Positions 42,707 to 51,717 of a DNA stretch of 64,000 nucleotides are shown here, piece by piece (positions within the stretch are counted from its first letter, which is position 1; the number at the start of each line of letters is the position of its first letter). This DNA comes from Methylocystis sp. (lineage in GTDB: Bacteria; Pseudomonadota; Alphaproteobacteria; Rhizobiales; Beijerinckiaceae), in NCBI GenBank assembly GCA_020252485.1, contig JADCCX010000059.1, positions 1 to 64,000 on the forward strand, in the 5' to 3' direction. Both the position numbers and the translations under genes were made by a program. The notes under the pieces were generated by a model. The model worked only from the letters and a program-made list of their open reading frames with translations. It had not been told where the DNA came from and searched no databases.

Positions 42707-43776
42707 ATTCCGGCCTTCTCCCTGCGCGCCGCATCGAGCACGGCGAAGCGTTGTTCGAGCGCCCATGGCCGCCGCGCTGCGGCAGCGACTTCCGGCGCGG
42801 CGATCTCCTCCGCCCTGTGACAGGCGACGGCAGCGCTGTCCATGGGCCTGAGCTCCGGCGTCTCCGCCTTGCAGCGCGCGGCCGCAAAGGCGCAGCGCGG
42901 GTGGAAGGCGCAGCCTGACGGCGGTTTGAGAGGGCTTGGCGGATCGCCCTCCAGCAGCGTGCGGCGGGCGCGGGCCAGGGCAGGATCGGGCCGGGGCGCT
43001 GCCGCCAGCAGGGCTTGCGTGTAGGGGTGGCGCGGGTGTGCGTAGAGCTGGGCCTTAGGTGCAAGTTCCACGATGCGCCCGAGATACATGACCGCCACAT
43101 GGGTGGCGATGTGCTTCACCACGGCGAGGTCATGCGCGATGAACAGATAGGCCATGCCGAAGCGGGCCTGCAGATCCCGCAGCAGGTTCACCACCTGCGC
43201 CTGGATGGAGACATCAAGCGCCGAAACGGGCTCGTCGCAGACGATGACATCGGGGTTGGTGGCGATAGCGCGGGCGACGCCGATCCGCTGGCGCTGGCCG
43301 CCCGAGAATTCATGCGGGAAGCGTTCGGCGTGATGGGGCGCGAGGCCGACGAGGCCAAGCAATTCATGCACGCGCGCCGTCAGCGCCGGGCCGGAGGCGA
43401 GCCGATGCAGCAGCAGCGGCTCGGCGAGGATGTCGAAGACGGACATGCGCGGGTTGAGCGAGGCGAAGGGGTCCTGGAAGATGATCTGCATCTGGCGCCG
43501 GTCGGCGCGCAGCTCCTCCCGCGAGAGCGCCGTGAGGTCGCGTCCCGCGACCCGCACGATACCGGCCGTCGGCTCGATGAGGCGAAGCGCCATGCGCCCG
43601 AGCGTGGATTTGCCGCAGCCGCTTTCGCCGACAAGCGCCAGCGTCTCGCCCCGGTTGAGCGTCAGCGACACGCCGTCGACCGCCTTCACCGCGCCGCCTC
43701 CGGTTCCGAGGAATCCTTTGCCGACTACAAAATGCCGGGCGACGTTATCGAGCTCCAGCACAGGCGCCTCGCTCAT
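42703..43776 (-). CDS. family-5 ABC importer ATPase (OppF/DppF-like)
   Basis: This 357-residue ATPase has Walker [25 protein letters not shown], Walker [21 protein letters not shown] and the switch HDLAVVKHI. The oligopeptide-type C-terminal zone follows ([20 protein letters not shown], then a C-A-F-H-P-R-C cysteine cluster). It is overlapped by 4 bases on both sides, by the OppD-like gene upstream and the ThDP enzyme downstream. It completes the importer whose permeases and binding protein lie further upstream. Confidence 0.92.
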   Translation of the reverse strand: MSEAPVLELDNVARHFVVGKGFLGTGGGAVKAVDGVSLTLNRGETLALVGESGCGKSTLGRMALRLIEPTAGIVRVAGRDLTALSREELRADRRQMQIIFQDPFASLNPRMSVFDILAEPLLLHRLASGPALTARVHELLGLVGLAPHHAERFPHEFSGGQRQRIGVARAIATNPDVIVCDEPVSALDVSIQAQVVNLLRDLQARFGMAYLFIAHDLAVVKHIATHVAVMYLGRIVELAPKAQLYAHPRHPYTQALLAAAPRPDPALARARRTLLEGDPPSPLKPPSGCAFHPRCAFAAARCKAETPELRPMDSAAVACHRAEEIAAPEVAAAARRPWALEQRFAVLDAARREKAGI

Positions 43777-44762
43777 GGCCGGGCCCCTTCGATCGGCGCT
43801 TTCCAGCAGGCGGCGATGTGGCCCGCGCTCAGCTCCCGCAACGGCGGCTCCTCCGCCCGGCAGCGCGCATCCGCCAGCGGGCAGCGGGGCGCGAAGCGGC
43901 AGCCCGCGGGCATCGCATCGGGCGATGGCACCATGCCCTCGATCGTCGAAAGCCGGCTCCTGTCCTCGTCCAGGCGCGGGATCGAAGCCATGAGGCCAAG
44001 CGTATAGGGGTGCTGCGCATCCGCGAAGAGGGCCGTGACATCGGCCATCTCAACGATGCGCCCGGCATACATGACGGCCACCTCATCCGCCATTTCGGCA
44101 ATGACGCCGAGGTCATGCGTGATGAGGATGATGGCGGCGCCCGTGCGCTGGCGCAGGTCCCGCATCAGATCGAGGATCTGCGCCTGGATCGTCACGTCGA
44201 GCGCCGTTGTCGGCTCGTCGGCGATCAGCAGGTCCGGCTCGCAAGCGAGCGCCATGGCGATCATCACCCGCTGGCGCATGCCGCCGGACATCTCATGCGG
44301 AAAGGCGTCGACCCGCGTCCCGGGCGAGGGGATGCGCACGAGGCGCAGCATCTCGATCGCCCGCTCGCGGGCGGCCGCCTTCGACAGACCCTTGTGGCGG
44401 ATGAGGCCTTCGGCGATCTGGTCGCCGACCCGGTAGACGGGATTGAGCGAGGTCATCGGCTCCTGGAAGATCATCGAGAGGCGGGAGCCTCTCAGCTCCT
44501 CCATGCCGCGGCGGCTTTTGCGGGCGAGATCCTCGCCGCGATAGAGGATCTCTCCGCCGGCGCGGATGGCCGGCGGCTCGGCCAGCAGGCGCATGATCGA
44601 GAGCGAGGTCACGCTCTTGCCGCAGCCGGATTCGCCGACGATGCCAAGCGTGCGGTTGGCGTGCAGGCTGAAGCTGACGCCGTCGACCGCATGGTGAACA
44701 CCGGTTTCGGTCTGGAAATACGTCCGGAGGCCGCGAACCTCGAGAAGCGGAAACTTATCCAT
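43773..44762 (-). CDS. family-5 ABC importer ATPase (OppD/DppD-like)
   Basis: This 329-residue ATPase has Walker [24 protein letters not shown], Walker [21 protein letters not shown] and [20 protein letters not shown]. The oligopeptide C-terminal motif [20 protein letters not shown] and the [14 protein letters not shown] cluster, probably binding an iron-sulfur centre as in DppD, follow. It pairs with the OppF-like subunit overlapping its 3' end. It lies 21 bases after the amidohydrolase gene. Confidence 0.93.
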   Translation of the reverse strand: MDKFPLLEVRGLRTYFQTETGVHHAVDGVSFSLHANRTLGIVGESGCGKSVTSLSIMRLLAEPPAIRAGGEILYRGEDLARKSRRGMEELRGSRLSMIFQEPMTSLNPVYRVGDQIAEGLIRHKGLSKAAARERAIEMLRLVRIPSPGTRVDAFPHEMSGGMRQRVMIAMALACEPDLLIADEPTTALDVTIQAQILDLMRDLRQRTGAAIILITHDLGVIAEMADEVAVMYAGRIVEMADVTALFADAQHPYTLGLMASIPRLDEDRSRLSTIEGMVPSPDAMPAGCRFAPRCPLADARCRAEEPPLRELSAGHIAACWKAPIEGARP

Positions 44763-44783
44763 GCCCGAGGCGCGTCCTTCGGC

Positions 44784-46280
44784 TCATGCCGTCGCCTTTT
44801 TCGTAGGCTTTGCCTTTTTGGGATTCGCCTTCTTGGTTGCGGACTTCCCTTGCACCTTGAACATCAGCGGCGAGATGGTGAGATGATCGCGCCCGGCCCA
44901 ATCCAGCTCCTTGACGAGAGGTTCCGCCCGGCGCTGGGCCGCCTCGAGATCGGCGCAGGCCTTCTCGTGATCCATGGTCAGCACGCGGCCGCTTTCGACG
45001 ACAATCCTGCCGTCGACGATCACGGTCTTCACCGCGCGGTCGGCCGCCGCATAGATCAGGCTCCGGATCGGATCGCGGACGGGCCGCATGTTGGGATGCG
45101 TCACATCGACAAGGACGATATCCGCTTTGGCGCCGACGCTGAGCCGGCCGATGTCGTTGCGCCCCAGAGCCTTCGCGCCGCCAAGGGTCGCGGCGGTGAA
45201 GACTTCCGCCGCGCGGTGGTCATAGACATCCTCGGCGAGCAGCCGCGCCGTGATCGAGACGGCGCGCATCTCCTCCAGCATATTGTGCGGATAGGTATCC
45301 GTGCCGATGCCGACATTGACGCCGGATTGCACATAACGTCCGAAGGTCTGCAGCGCGATGCCGCGCCGCTGGAAGACGACCGGGCAATGGGCGACGCTCG
45401 TCCCAGTCTCGACCAGCCGGTCGAGGTCGCCGGTCGCGGGCCAATGCGTCGAGGTGTGGCTGTCGAGGAAGATGCCATGCCCGATGATCGAGCGCGGCGA
45501 GAGCACGCCGAGGCTGTCCAGCCATTCGACCGGCGTCTTGCCGTGCCGGCGCGTGATCTCGTGAAACTCGACGACGGATTGCGCGGCATGGATCTGGAAG
45601 GGCAGCTTGCGGCGCTTCGCCTCGGCGAAACTCTCCTTGATCAATTCGGGCGTGCAGGTGTCGATCTGCGACGGCGCCACCATGCCCGACAGCCGCTTCG
45701 AAGGGTGCTTCGCTGCCTGATCGAGCACGGCCATCGCCTGCTTCATGGCCGCCTCGCCCGCCTTGGCGTCGAATTCGTATTCGACCACATGGCCATTCTT
45801 CGTGAACCAGCGGGCCGAGCGGTACATCGGCGCCAGCACGCCCCGCAGGCCGGAGGCGGCGATATGGTCGGCCCAGCCCTGCCAGGGCACGGAGAGATCG
45901 ACGAGCGTCGTCACGCCCGACAGCAGCAGTTCCGAGAAGCAGACGGCGGCGCAGGCGGGAACGCCTTCCGCGTCGCAGCGGAAGAGCGGCATGAATTCAT
46001 AGAGCGAGGAGCCATAGAGCCTTGGCGAACCGAGCTCGTCGTTCCAGCCTTTCGTCATCGCCTCCGAAGACGGGTGCGAATGGATGTTGACGAGCCCCGG
46101 CATGACCATCATCGCGCTGCCGTCGATGCTGGTCTTCGCCGGTCCGTCGTAGGCGCCGCCGACCTGGATCAGCTTGCCGCCGTCATAGGCGACATCGCCG
46201 CCCTTCAAATAGACATGCGATTGGGCCGCTTCGTCATAGGCGACGATCCATGCGGCGTTTCGGATAACGGTGACAGGCAT
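44784..46280 (-). CDS. amidohydrolase-superfamily deaminase/hydrolase with Lys-rich tail
   Basis: This 498-residue member of the atrazine chlorohydrolase/guanine deaminase (ATZ/TRZ) group has the metal site His67-x-His69 (GLVNIHSHPSSEAM), the later LPFQIHAAQSVVEFHEITRR, SIIGHGIFLDSHTSTHW and the catalytic Asp in GIGTDTYPHNMLEEM. Such enzymes hydrolyse C-N or C-Cl bonds of heterocycles and amidines. Unusually, the last 30 or so residues are a Lys/Ala/Pro-rich tail (ATKKANPKKAKPTKKATA) that is not part of the fold. It lies within the importer operon, between the binding protein and the ATPase genes, so it probably acts on the imported compound. Confidence 0.88.
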   Translation of the reverse strand: MPVTVIRNAAWIVAYDEAAQSHVYLKGGDVAYDGGKLIQVGGAYDGPAKTSIDGSAMMVMPGLVNIHSHPSSEAMTKGWNDELGSPRLYGSSLYEFMPLFRCDAEGVPACAAVCFSELLLSGVTTLVDLSVPWQGWADHIAASGLRGVLAPMYRSARWFTKNGHVVEYEFDAKAGEAAMKQAMAVLDQAAKHPSKRLSGMVAPSQIDTCTPELIKESFAEAKRRKLPFQIHAAQSVVEFHEITRRHGKTPVEWLDSLGVLSPRSIIGHGIFLDSHTSTHWPATGDLDRLVETGTSVAHCPVVFQRRGIALQTFGRYVQSGVNVGIGTDTYPHNMLEEMRAVSITARLLAEDVYDHRAAEVFTAATLGGAKALGRNDIGRLSVGAKADIVLVDVTHPNMRPVRDPIRSLIYAAADRAVKTVIVDGRIVVESGRVLTMDHEKACADLEAAQRRAEPLVKELDWAGRDHLTISPLMFKVQGKSATKKANPKKAKPTKKATA

Positions 46281-46295
46281 TGGATAGGCTCCTTT

Positions 46296-46427
46296 CCTTC
46301 TCCCCTTGCGGGAGCAAGGTGTCGGCGCAAAGCGGCGACGGATGATGGGTCTCTCAGTTTTGAGAGGTCTGCGAGACCCCTCATCCGACCTGCTGCGCAG
46401 GCCACCTTCTCCCGCGAGGGGAGAAGG
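46296..46427. repeat. rhizobial-type intergenic palindromic element
   Basis: The ends CCTTCTCCCCTTGCGGGAG (46296-46314) and their complement at 46409-46427 match at 18 of 19 bases. Inside, a second stem pairs CGGATGATGGGTCTC with GAGACCCCTCATCCG, one mismatch, and a small CTCTCA/TGAGAG hairpin lies in the centre. The CCTTCTCCCC...GATGAGGGGT pattern is the kind of mosaic repeat (RIME-like) scattered between genes of rhizobia and relatives. It separates the binding-protein gene from the amidohydrolase gene and may form a stable mRNA structure there. Confidence 0.8.
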
Positions 46428-46452
46428 GAAGTAAATCCTGGCGCACGAACTT

Positions 46453-48060
46453 CTAGCGCACGAACTTCAGGTCAAGGCCCTTGTAGAGGCCCGACCCGTA
46501 GATGTTATGCGCCTTGAAGGGCGCAAGGCGCGTGGAGGCCGCGATCTTCATCGGCTCGTGATAGAGCGGAATCCACACCGCCGCGTCATGCACCTGGGCG
46601 ATGACCTCGCTGAACGCTGCGGCGCGGACGGCGAGGTCGGTCGCCGTCATGCCCCGGTTCAGCAGTTCGTCCGTCTTCGCGTCCTTCCAGTTCATGCGGT
46701 TGGGCGTCGGCGCATTGCCGGACCGGAAGTAGAGGTTCAGCGCATCGCCGGCCGTGATATAGGGAAAGCTCATGCCGAACATGTCGAATTCCTGCGTGGC
46801 GAGTTTGCCCCAGGCGACCGTGGCGTCGAAGAGCTGGATGCGCATATCGACGCCCACCTTGCGCAGGTCGCCCTGCACGCTCTCCATCAGCTTCTGCCAG
46901 GTGGAGCCGGCGAAGCCATAGGCGAGCGGCGAAAGCCTCTGGCCGTTCCTGGTGCGGAAGCCGTCCGCCCCCATCACCCAGCCGGCCTGATCGAGCAGCC
47001 TGTTGGCCTCCGCCACATTGGTCTTGATCAGTTTGGAATCATAGGCCCTATCCCAGTCCTGCGCGAGCTGGCTGACATAGGAGAAGGCCGGTTCGGTCTC
47101 GCCGAAATTGATGTCCTTCGAGATCGATTCCTGATCGACCGCCATGACCAGCGCCCGGCGCACGAGCGGATCCTCAAGGCCTGCCTTGTCGATCTTGAAG
47201 CCGATGAAATAGGTCCAGAAGGCCTCCTTCGTCTCCTCGATCCTGAGGTTCCGGTTGGCGCGGATCTGGGCGAGACCCGAATAGGGGACATATTGCGTCA
47301 CCGGCGACTGGCCGGTCATCACGGCGGCAAGCCGGGTCGTCTCCTCCGGCACGATGCGCCAGACGATCTCCTCGATATGCGCCGGGCCCCGGTTCTCGTA
47401 GATCGGCGGGCCCCATTTGTAATTGGCGTTGCGCTTCAGCCTGAGGTCGTTGCGCGGCCGCCATTCGACCCAGCAATAGGGGCCGGTGCCGTTGAAGCCC
47501 TTGACGCCGAAATCGGCCCCCAGAGCCTCGACATTCGCCTTGTCGACGATGATGCCGAAGGAGAAGGTGAGCTGGTAGAGCAGCTCCGAATAGGGCGCCT
47601 TCAGCTTGTACTCGACGGTGTAATCATCAATTGCGACCACATCGTCGATCGGGCCGGCGCGCCAGGCGACCGGCGAGCGGGTGGCCGGGTCCGCCCAGCG
47701 CTTGATCGTGTAGACGACATCCTGCGCCGTCATCTTCTTGCCGTCGCAGAACGAGACATCCTGGCGCAGCTTGAAGGTGTAGGTCTTGCCGTCGGGCGAG
47801 ATGGTCCAGCTTTCGGCGAGGCCGGGCTTCACCGTCTTCATGTCGAAATCGAGCGACACCAGCGTGTCGCCCAGCATGAACAGCACTTCGGAGCCAGCCC
47901 GCGCGGTGGAGCGCGGCGGATCGTAGCGGTCGGAATCGACCTCGCGGACGATCGTCAGGCTGGCCGGCGCCTGCGCTGCGGCCGGCCATGGCGCCGCCGC
48001 GAACACGGCGGCGGTGAGCGCCCCCGCTATCCATGATGTGGTGTTGGTTCTGGCTGTCAT
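46453..48060 (-). CDS. family-5 ABC substrate-binding protein
   Basis: This 535-residue periplasmic binding protein has a signal peptide (about residues 1-29, ending A-A-A-Q). Family-5 features follow: the N-terminal LTIVREVDSDRYDPPRSTAR, the LRQDVSFCDGKKMTAQDVVY motif, and VRRALVMAVDQESISKDINF. It would capture a peptide-like, opine-like or amide compound for the permeases encoded just upstream. The gene follows rather than precedes the permease genes. The ligand is not evident, but two amidohydrolases in the operon point to a compound with C-N bonds to cleave. Confidence 0.92.
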   Translation of the reverse strand: MTARTNTTSWIAGALTAAVFAAAPWPAAAQAPASLTIVREVDSDRYDPPRSTARAGSEVLFMLGDTLVSLDFDMKTVKPGLAESWTISPDGKTYTFKLRQDVSFCDGKKMTAQDVVYTIKRWADPATRSPVAWRAGPIDDVVAIDDYTVEYKLKAPYSELLYQLTFSFGIIVDKANVEALGADFGVKGFNGTGPYCWVEWRPRNDLRLKRNANYKWGPPIYENRGPAHIEEIVWRIVPEETTRLAAVMTGQSPVTQYVPYSGLAQIRANRNLRIEETKEAFWTYFIGFKIDKAGLEDPLVRRALVMAVDQESISKDINFGETEPAFSYVSQLAQDWDRAYDSKLIKTNVAEANRLLDQAGWVMGADGFRTRNGQRLSPLAYGFAGSTWQKLMESVQGDLRKVGVDMRIQLFDATVAWGKLATQEFDMFGMSFPYITAGDALNLYFRSGNAPTPNRMNWKDAKTDELLNRGMTATDLAVRAAAFSEVIAQVHDAAVWIPLYHEPMKIAASTRLAPFKAHNIYGSGLYKGLDLKFVR

Positions 48061-48109
48061 GCCGTTGTCTCCCTCTCTTCCGGTGTTGCTTCACAATTTT
48101 CCGGACATT

Positions 48110-49003
48110 TCACAGTTTTCTCAGGCGCGGGTCCAGAAGATCGCGCAGCGCATCGCCCAGCACATTGGCGCACAGCACGATCACGACGATCGCGAGGCTC
48201 GGGATCGTCGCCACATGCGGCGCGATGAAGAGTTCGTTGCGGCCGGATGAGGCCATCATGCCAAGCTCCGCGGCGGGCGGCTGCGCGCCGAGTCCCAGGA
48301 AGGAAAGCACCGCGCCGATGAGGATCGTCTGGGCGAAGCGGAGCGTGAGATATACCATCACCGGCGAGATGCAGTTCAGCGCCAGATAGCGCCAGATCAG
48401 CGTATGGTCCGGCAGGCCGATGGAGCGGCCGGCCTCCATGTAATCCTGCCCCATCACCACCAGCGCCGAGGCGCGGGTGACGCGCGCGACCGTCGGGATG
48501 GTGGCCACCGAGAGCGCCACGACGATGGCGGTCATGCCCGCCCCGATCACGGCGGCCAGCGCCAGCCCCAGCAGGATCGCCGGCATCGACAGGAGCACGT
48601 CGTTCAGCCGCATCAGCAGGCCGTCGAAGCGGCGGTAGAAGGCCGCGGTAAGCCCGGCCAGCACGCCGATCGCGCCGCCCGCCGCTGTCGCCAGCACGCC
48701 GATCAGCAGCGTCGAGCGGGCGCCGTAGAGCAGGCGCGAGAGCATGCAGCGGCCGAGGCTGTCGGTGCCCAGCAGATAGGTCCAGGTTCCCCGCGCCTCC
48801 CACACCGGCGGCAGCAGGCGCCGGCGGGTGGTGAGATAGGGATCGTGCGGCGCAATCCAGGGCGCGAGGATCGCCGCAATCACGATCAGGCCGAGCACGA
48901 TCAGCGCCGCCACCGCGACGCGGTCCCGCAGCAGCCGGCTCAGCATGCCCGCCCGCTTCCGGCGGATGGGTGCTGTTCCTGCCGGGAGCGCCAGATCAAT
49001 CAT
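48110..49003 (-). CDS. ABC importer permease (DppC-like)
   Basis: This 297-residue permease has an N-terminal helix LLRDRVAVAALIVLGLIVIA, the DppC core YLLGTDSLGRCMLSRLLYGA, the EAA-like loop MGQDYMEAGRSIGLPDHTLI, and FLGLGAQPPAAELGMMASSG. Five to six membrane segments are predicted. It overlaps the DppB-like gene by 4 bases and forms the channel with it. Confidence 0.94.
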   Translation of the reverse strand: MIDLALPAGTAPIRRKRAGMLSRLLRDRVAVAALIVLGLIVIAAILAPWIAPHDPYLTTRRRLLPPVWEARGTWTYLLGTDSLGRCMLSRLLYGARSTLLIGVLATAAGGAIGVLAGLTAAFYRRFDGLLMRLNDVLLSMPAILLGLALAAVIGAGMTAIVVALSVATIPTVARVTRASALVVMGQDYMEAGRSIGLPDHTLIWRYLALNCISPVMVYLTLRFAQTILIGAVLSFLGLGAQPPAAELGMMASSGRNELFIAPHVATIPSLAIVVIVLCANVLGDALRDLLDPRLRKL

Positions 49004-49941
49004 GCGCGGTTCACCCTCGGATCGAGCACGGCATAAGCGAGATCAACCAGCAGATTGATGGCGATGAAGGCGATGGCGAGCGCCAGGATCGCGCCCTGCG
49101 CCAGCGGCATGTCCCGCGCCAGGATCGCGCCGACGGCCATGCGGCCGACGCCTGGCCAGGAGAAGATCGTCTCGGTGACGACGGCGCCGCCCAGCAGAAA
49201 GCCCGCCTGCAGGCCGACGAGCGTCACCACGGGGATCAGCGCATTGCGCAGCACGTGCTTCAGCATCACCGTCCGTTCGCGCAGGCCCTTGGCGCGGGCC
49301 GTGCGCACGTGATCGGCGCTCATCACCTCCAGCGAGGCCGTGCGGGTCATGCGCGCGACGGGGCCGATGAAGGAGAGCCCGAGCGTCAGCGCCGGCAGCA
49401 CGATCCCGTTCAGGCCCTCCAGCGTCCAGATCGGGCCGGCGCGCCCGAGGAACGGAAAAAGCTGCCAGTAATAGCCGAGGTAGATCATCAGCACGAGCGC
49501 GAAGAAGAACACCGGCGTCGACAGCCCGATGACAGAGAGGGCGATGATCGCCCGGTCGATCCAGCCGCCGCGGTTCATGGCGGCGAGCGCCCCAAGGCCG
49601 ATGCCCGCCGGCACGGCCCAGACGAGGCAGGCGATCACCAGCTCCGCCGTCGGCCAAAGCGCCCCGGCGAGTTCGCTCGCCACGGGGACGTTGTTGATCA
49701 TGGAGACGCCCAGATCGCCCTGCAGCACGCGCCCGAGATAGGCGGCGAACTGCACGGGCAGCGACCGGTCCAGCCCGAGGTCCCGGCGGATCGCATCGAC
49801 GACATCCTGCGTCGCCGTCGGCCCGGCGATGACGCGCGCCACATCGCCCGGGATGAGCTGCATCAGCAGGAAGCCGAGCAGCAGCACGCCGAAAAGCACC
49901 GGCACGGCGCTGACCAATCGGTTGGCGAGCTGCTTCAGCAT
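49000..49941 (-). CDS. ABC importer permease (DppB-like)
   Basis: This 313-residue permease has the DppB start LKQLANRLVSAVPVLFGVLL, the periplasmic loop LGLDRSLPVQFAAYLGRVLQ-G-D-L-G, the EAA-type loop VRTARAKGLRERTVMLKHVL, and VVTETIFSWPGVGRMAVGAI. It lies 10 bases after the YtcJ-like amidohydrolase gene and overlaps the DppC-like gene by 4 bases. Confidence 0.94.
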   Translation of the reverse strand: MLKQLANRLVSAVPVLFGVLLLGFLLMQLIPGDVARVIAGPTATQDVVDAIRRDLGLDRSLPVQFAAYLGRVLQGDLGVSMINNVPVASELAGALWPTAELVIACLVWAVPAGIGLGALAAMNRGGWIDRAIIALSVIGLSTPVFFFALVLMIYLGYYWQLFPFLGRAGPIWTLEGLNGIVLPALTLGLSFIGPVARMTRTASLEVMSADHVRTARAKGLRERTVMLKHVLRNALIPVVTLVGLQAGFLLGGAVVTETIFSWPGVGRMAVGAILARDMPLAQGAILALAIAFIAINLLVDLAYAVLDPRVNRA

Positions 49942-49951
49942 GGCGGCCTGT

Positions 49952-51580
49952 TCATCTCCACATGTTCAGGCGATCATGCACCGCCTCTCCGCCGAGCAGG
50001 GTGAGATCGCATGCGGTGTCATGCAATATTTGTTCCGGCGCGGCGGTCAGCAGGTCGCGCGACCAGATGGCGATATCCGCCGCCATGCCCGGAAGCAGAC
50101 GGCCCCGATGCCGCTCGGCGCGGTTCACATAGGCGCCGAATTCCGTATAGGCCTGGATCGCCCGTGTGATGCTCACGGTTTCATCTCCGCCGATGATCGT
50201 GCCGCGCGAGGTTTTGCGGGTGAGCATCGTATAGAAATTCGGGAAGGGATTGGCATCGCAGACCGGCGCATCGGTCGAGGCCGCCGGTTGGAAGCCCCGG
50301 TCGATCCAGCTGCGCAGGGGATAGCTCGCCTGCGGCCTTCCATCGCCCAGCACCGAGCGGTAGAGATCGCCGAAATCATAGATGAAGACCGGTTGCGGCA
50401 CAGGCTCGATTCCCGCCGCCCGCATTCGCCGCATCTGATCGGGCGAGGTGAATCCGCAATGCTCGATCCGGTGCCGCCTATCGGGATCAGGATGGCGGGC
50501 CAGCGCCTTCTCCATGGCGGCGAGCGTCTGCTCGATGGCCGCATCGCCGATGGCATGGACCGCAAGCTGGTAGCCCTTTGCGTGATAATCGAGCGTCAGC
50601 GCCTCCATTTCGGCGTCGGTTAGCAGCATGAGGCCCGTCGTTGGCGGTTCGCCAAGATAGGGCGCCGTCATCGCGGCCGTGCGGCCGCCGGCGGATCCGT
50701 CGGTGAAGATCTTCACCGGGCCGACGCTCAGGCTGTCGTCGCCGTAGCCGGTGATCAGCCCCTCGGCATGGCAGCGTTCGAGGATGCCGTTCGGCCCGCC
50801 AAGCAGGCATTGGTTGACGCGGATCGGCAGCCGTCCCGTCCGCCTCGCATGGCGATAGGCGATGATCTCGTTGTAGCCCGCGCGCATGCCGACGGCGGCG
50901 TCCATGCAGCTGGTGATGCCGAAGCTGTTGCAATAGCGGGCCGCCCGTTCGACGGCCGCGACGAGCTCCTCGTTCGAGGGTTCGGGAAGCACTTTCTTGA
51001 TGGGGTCGCGTCCGGTTTCGGCCAGCAGGCCGGTGAGCGTTCCGTTCACCTGCTCGATGGCGCCGCCCTGCGGCACGGGTGTCGCGGTTGTGACGCCGGC
51101 GAGCTCCAGCGCCTTCGAATTGACAATGCTGATATGGCCGCAGGCCCGCACGAGATAGACGGGGTTGTTGGGCGCCACAGCATCGAGTTCGCTCCGGTGC
51201 GGATGCCGCCCGACATCAAGCTCGAACTGGTCATAGCCCCGCGCCAGCACCCATTCGCCGGGTTTGGCCTTCTCGGCCCGCGCCTTGATCAGCGCCAGCA
51301 GCTCATTGAGCGTGCGGGCATGGCGGGGCCGCACATCGACATCGCCCATCATCAGCCCGAGCGGCAGCAGATGCATATGCGCTTCATAGAGGCCAGGCGT
51401 GGCCAACCGGCCCGCAAGGTCGATAATCCGCGTCGAGGGCGTCGCCAGCGCCGCCACGTCATCCGACTGGCCGACGGCGATGATGCGCCCGCCTGCGATC
51501 GCGACCGCCTGCGCGATCCCCTCCGACGCCCCCATGAAGACCGGGCCCCCGGTGAGGATGGTCTCGGCCATCAGGCGCAT
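49952..51580 (-). CDS. YtcJ-like metal-dependent amidohydrolase
   Basis: This 542-residue protein belongs to the YtcJ/N-substituted formamide deformylase group of the amidohydrolase superfamily. It has the metal pair His68-x-His70 (TPGLYEAHMHLLPLG), GEWVLARGYDQFELDVGRHP, VKIFTDGSAGGRTAAMTAPY, AVHAIGDAAIEQTLAAMEKA, RRHRIEHCGFTSPDQ and the catalytic Asp of AASTDAPVCDANPF. These enzymes hydrolyse N-substituted amides or esters. I chose the ATG at 51580 for the GGAG 6 bases upstream; an in-frame GTG lies 12 bases earlier. It is the first gene of the minus-strand operon that includes the complete ABC importer. Confidence 0.9.
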   Translation of the reverse strand: MRLMAETILTGGPVFMGASEGIAQAVAIAGGRIIAVGQSDDVAALATPSTRIIDLAGRLATPGLYEAHMHLLPLGLMMGDVDVRPRHARTLNELLALIKARAEKAKPGEWVLARGYDQFELDVGRHPHRSELDAVAPNNPVYLVRACGHISIVNSKALELAGVTTATPVPQGGAIEQVNGTLTGLLAETGRDPIKKVLPEPSNEELVAAVERAARYCNSFGITSCMDAAVGMRAGYNEIIAYRHARRTGRLPIRVNQCLLGGPNGILERCHAEGLITGYGDDSLSVGPVKIFTDGSAGGRTAAMTAPYLGEPPTTGLMLLTDAEMEALTLDYHAKGYQLAVHAIGDAAIEQTLAAMEKALARHPDPDRRHRIEHCGFTSPDQMRRMRAAGIEPVPQPVFIYDFGDLYRSVLGDGRPQASYPLRSWIDRGFQPAASTDAPVCDANPFPNFYTMLTRKTSRGTIIGGDETVSITRAIQAYTEFGAYVNRAERHRGRLLPGMAADIAIWSRDLLTAAPEQILHDTACDLTLLGGEAVHDRLNMWR

Positions 51581-51717
51581 CGCCAACTCCACTGCATAGG
51601 GAGAGTGAGAAACATCCTGCCGCCTAAGTCAATCCTTTGGAAAGTCCTTATCGGGAAAGCGCTTTTGCGTGAAAGCGGATAACCATGGCGCCCCGATCGA
51701 GCTCACGCCGGTCAAAG

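Noticed and set aside
43818-46517. Open frame of about 899 codons on the plus strand opposite the OppD-like ATPase and amidohydrolase genes
   Set aside because: Low-complexity basic and acidic composition and complete overlap with two well-supported genes show it to be a by-product of GC-rich codon use.
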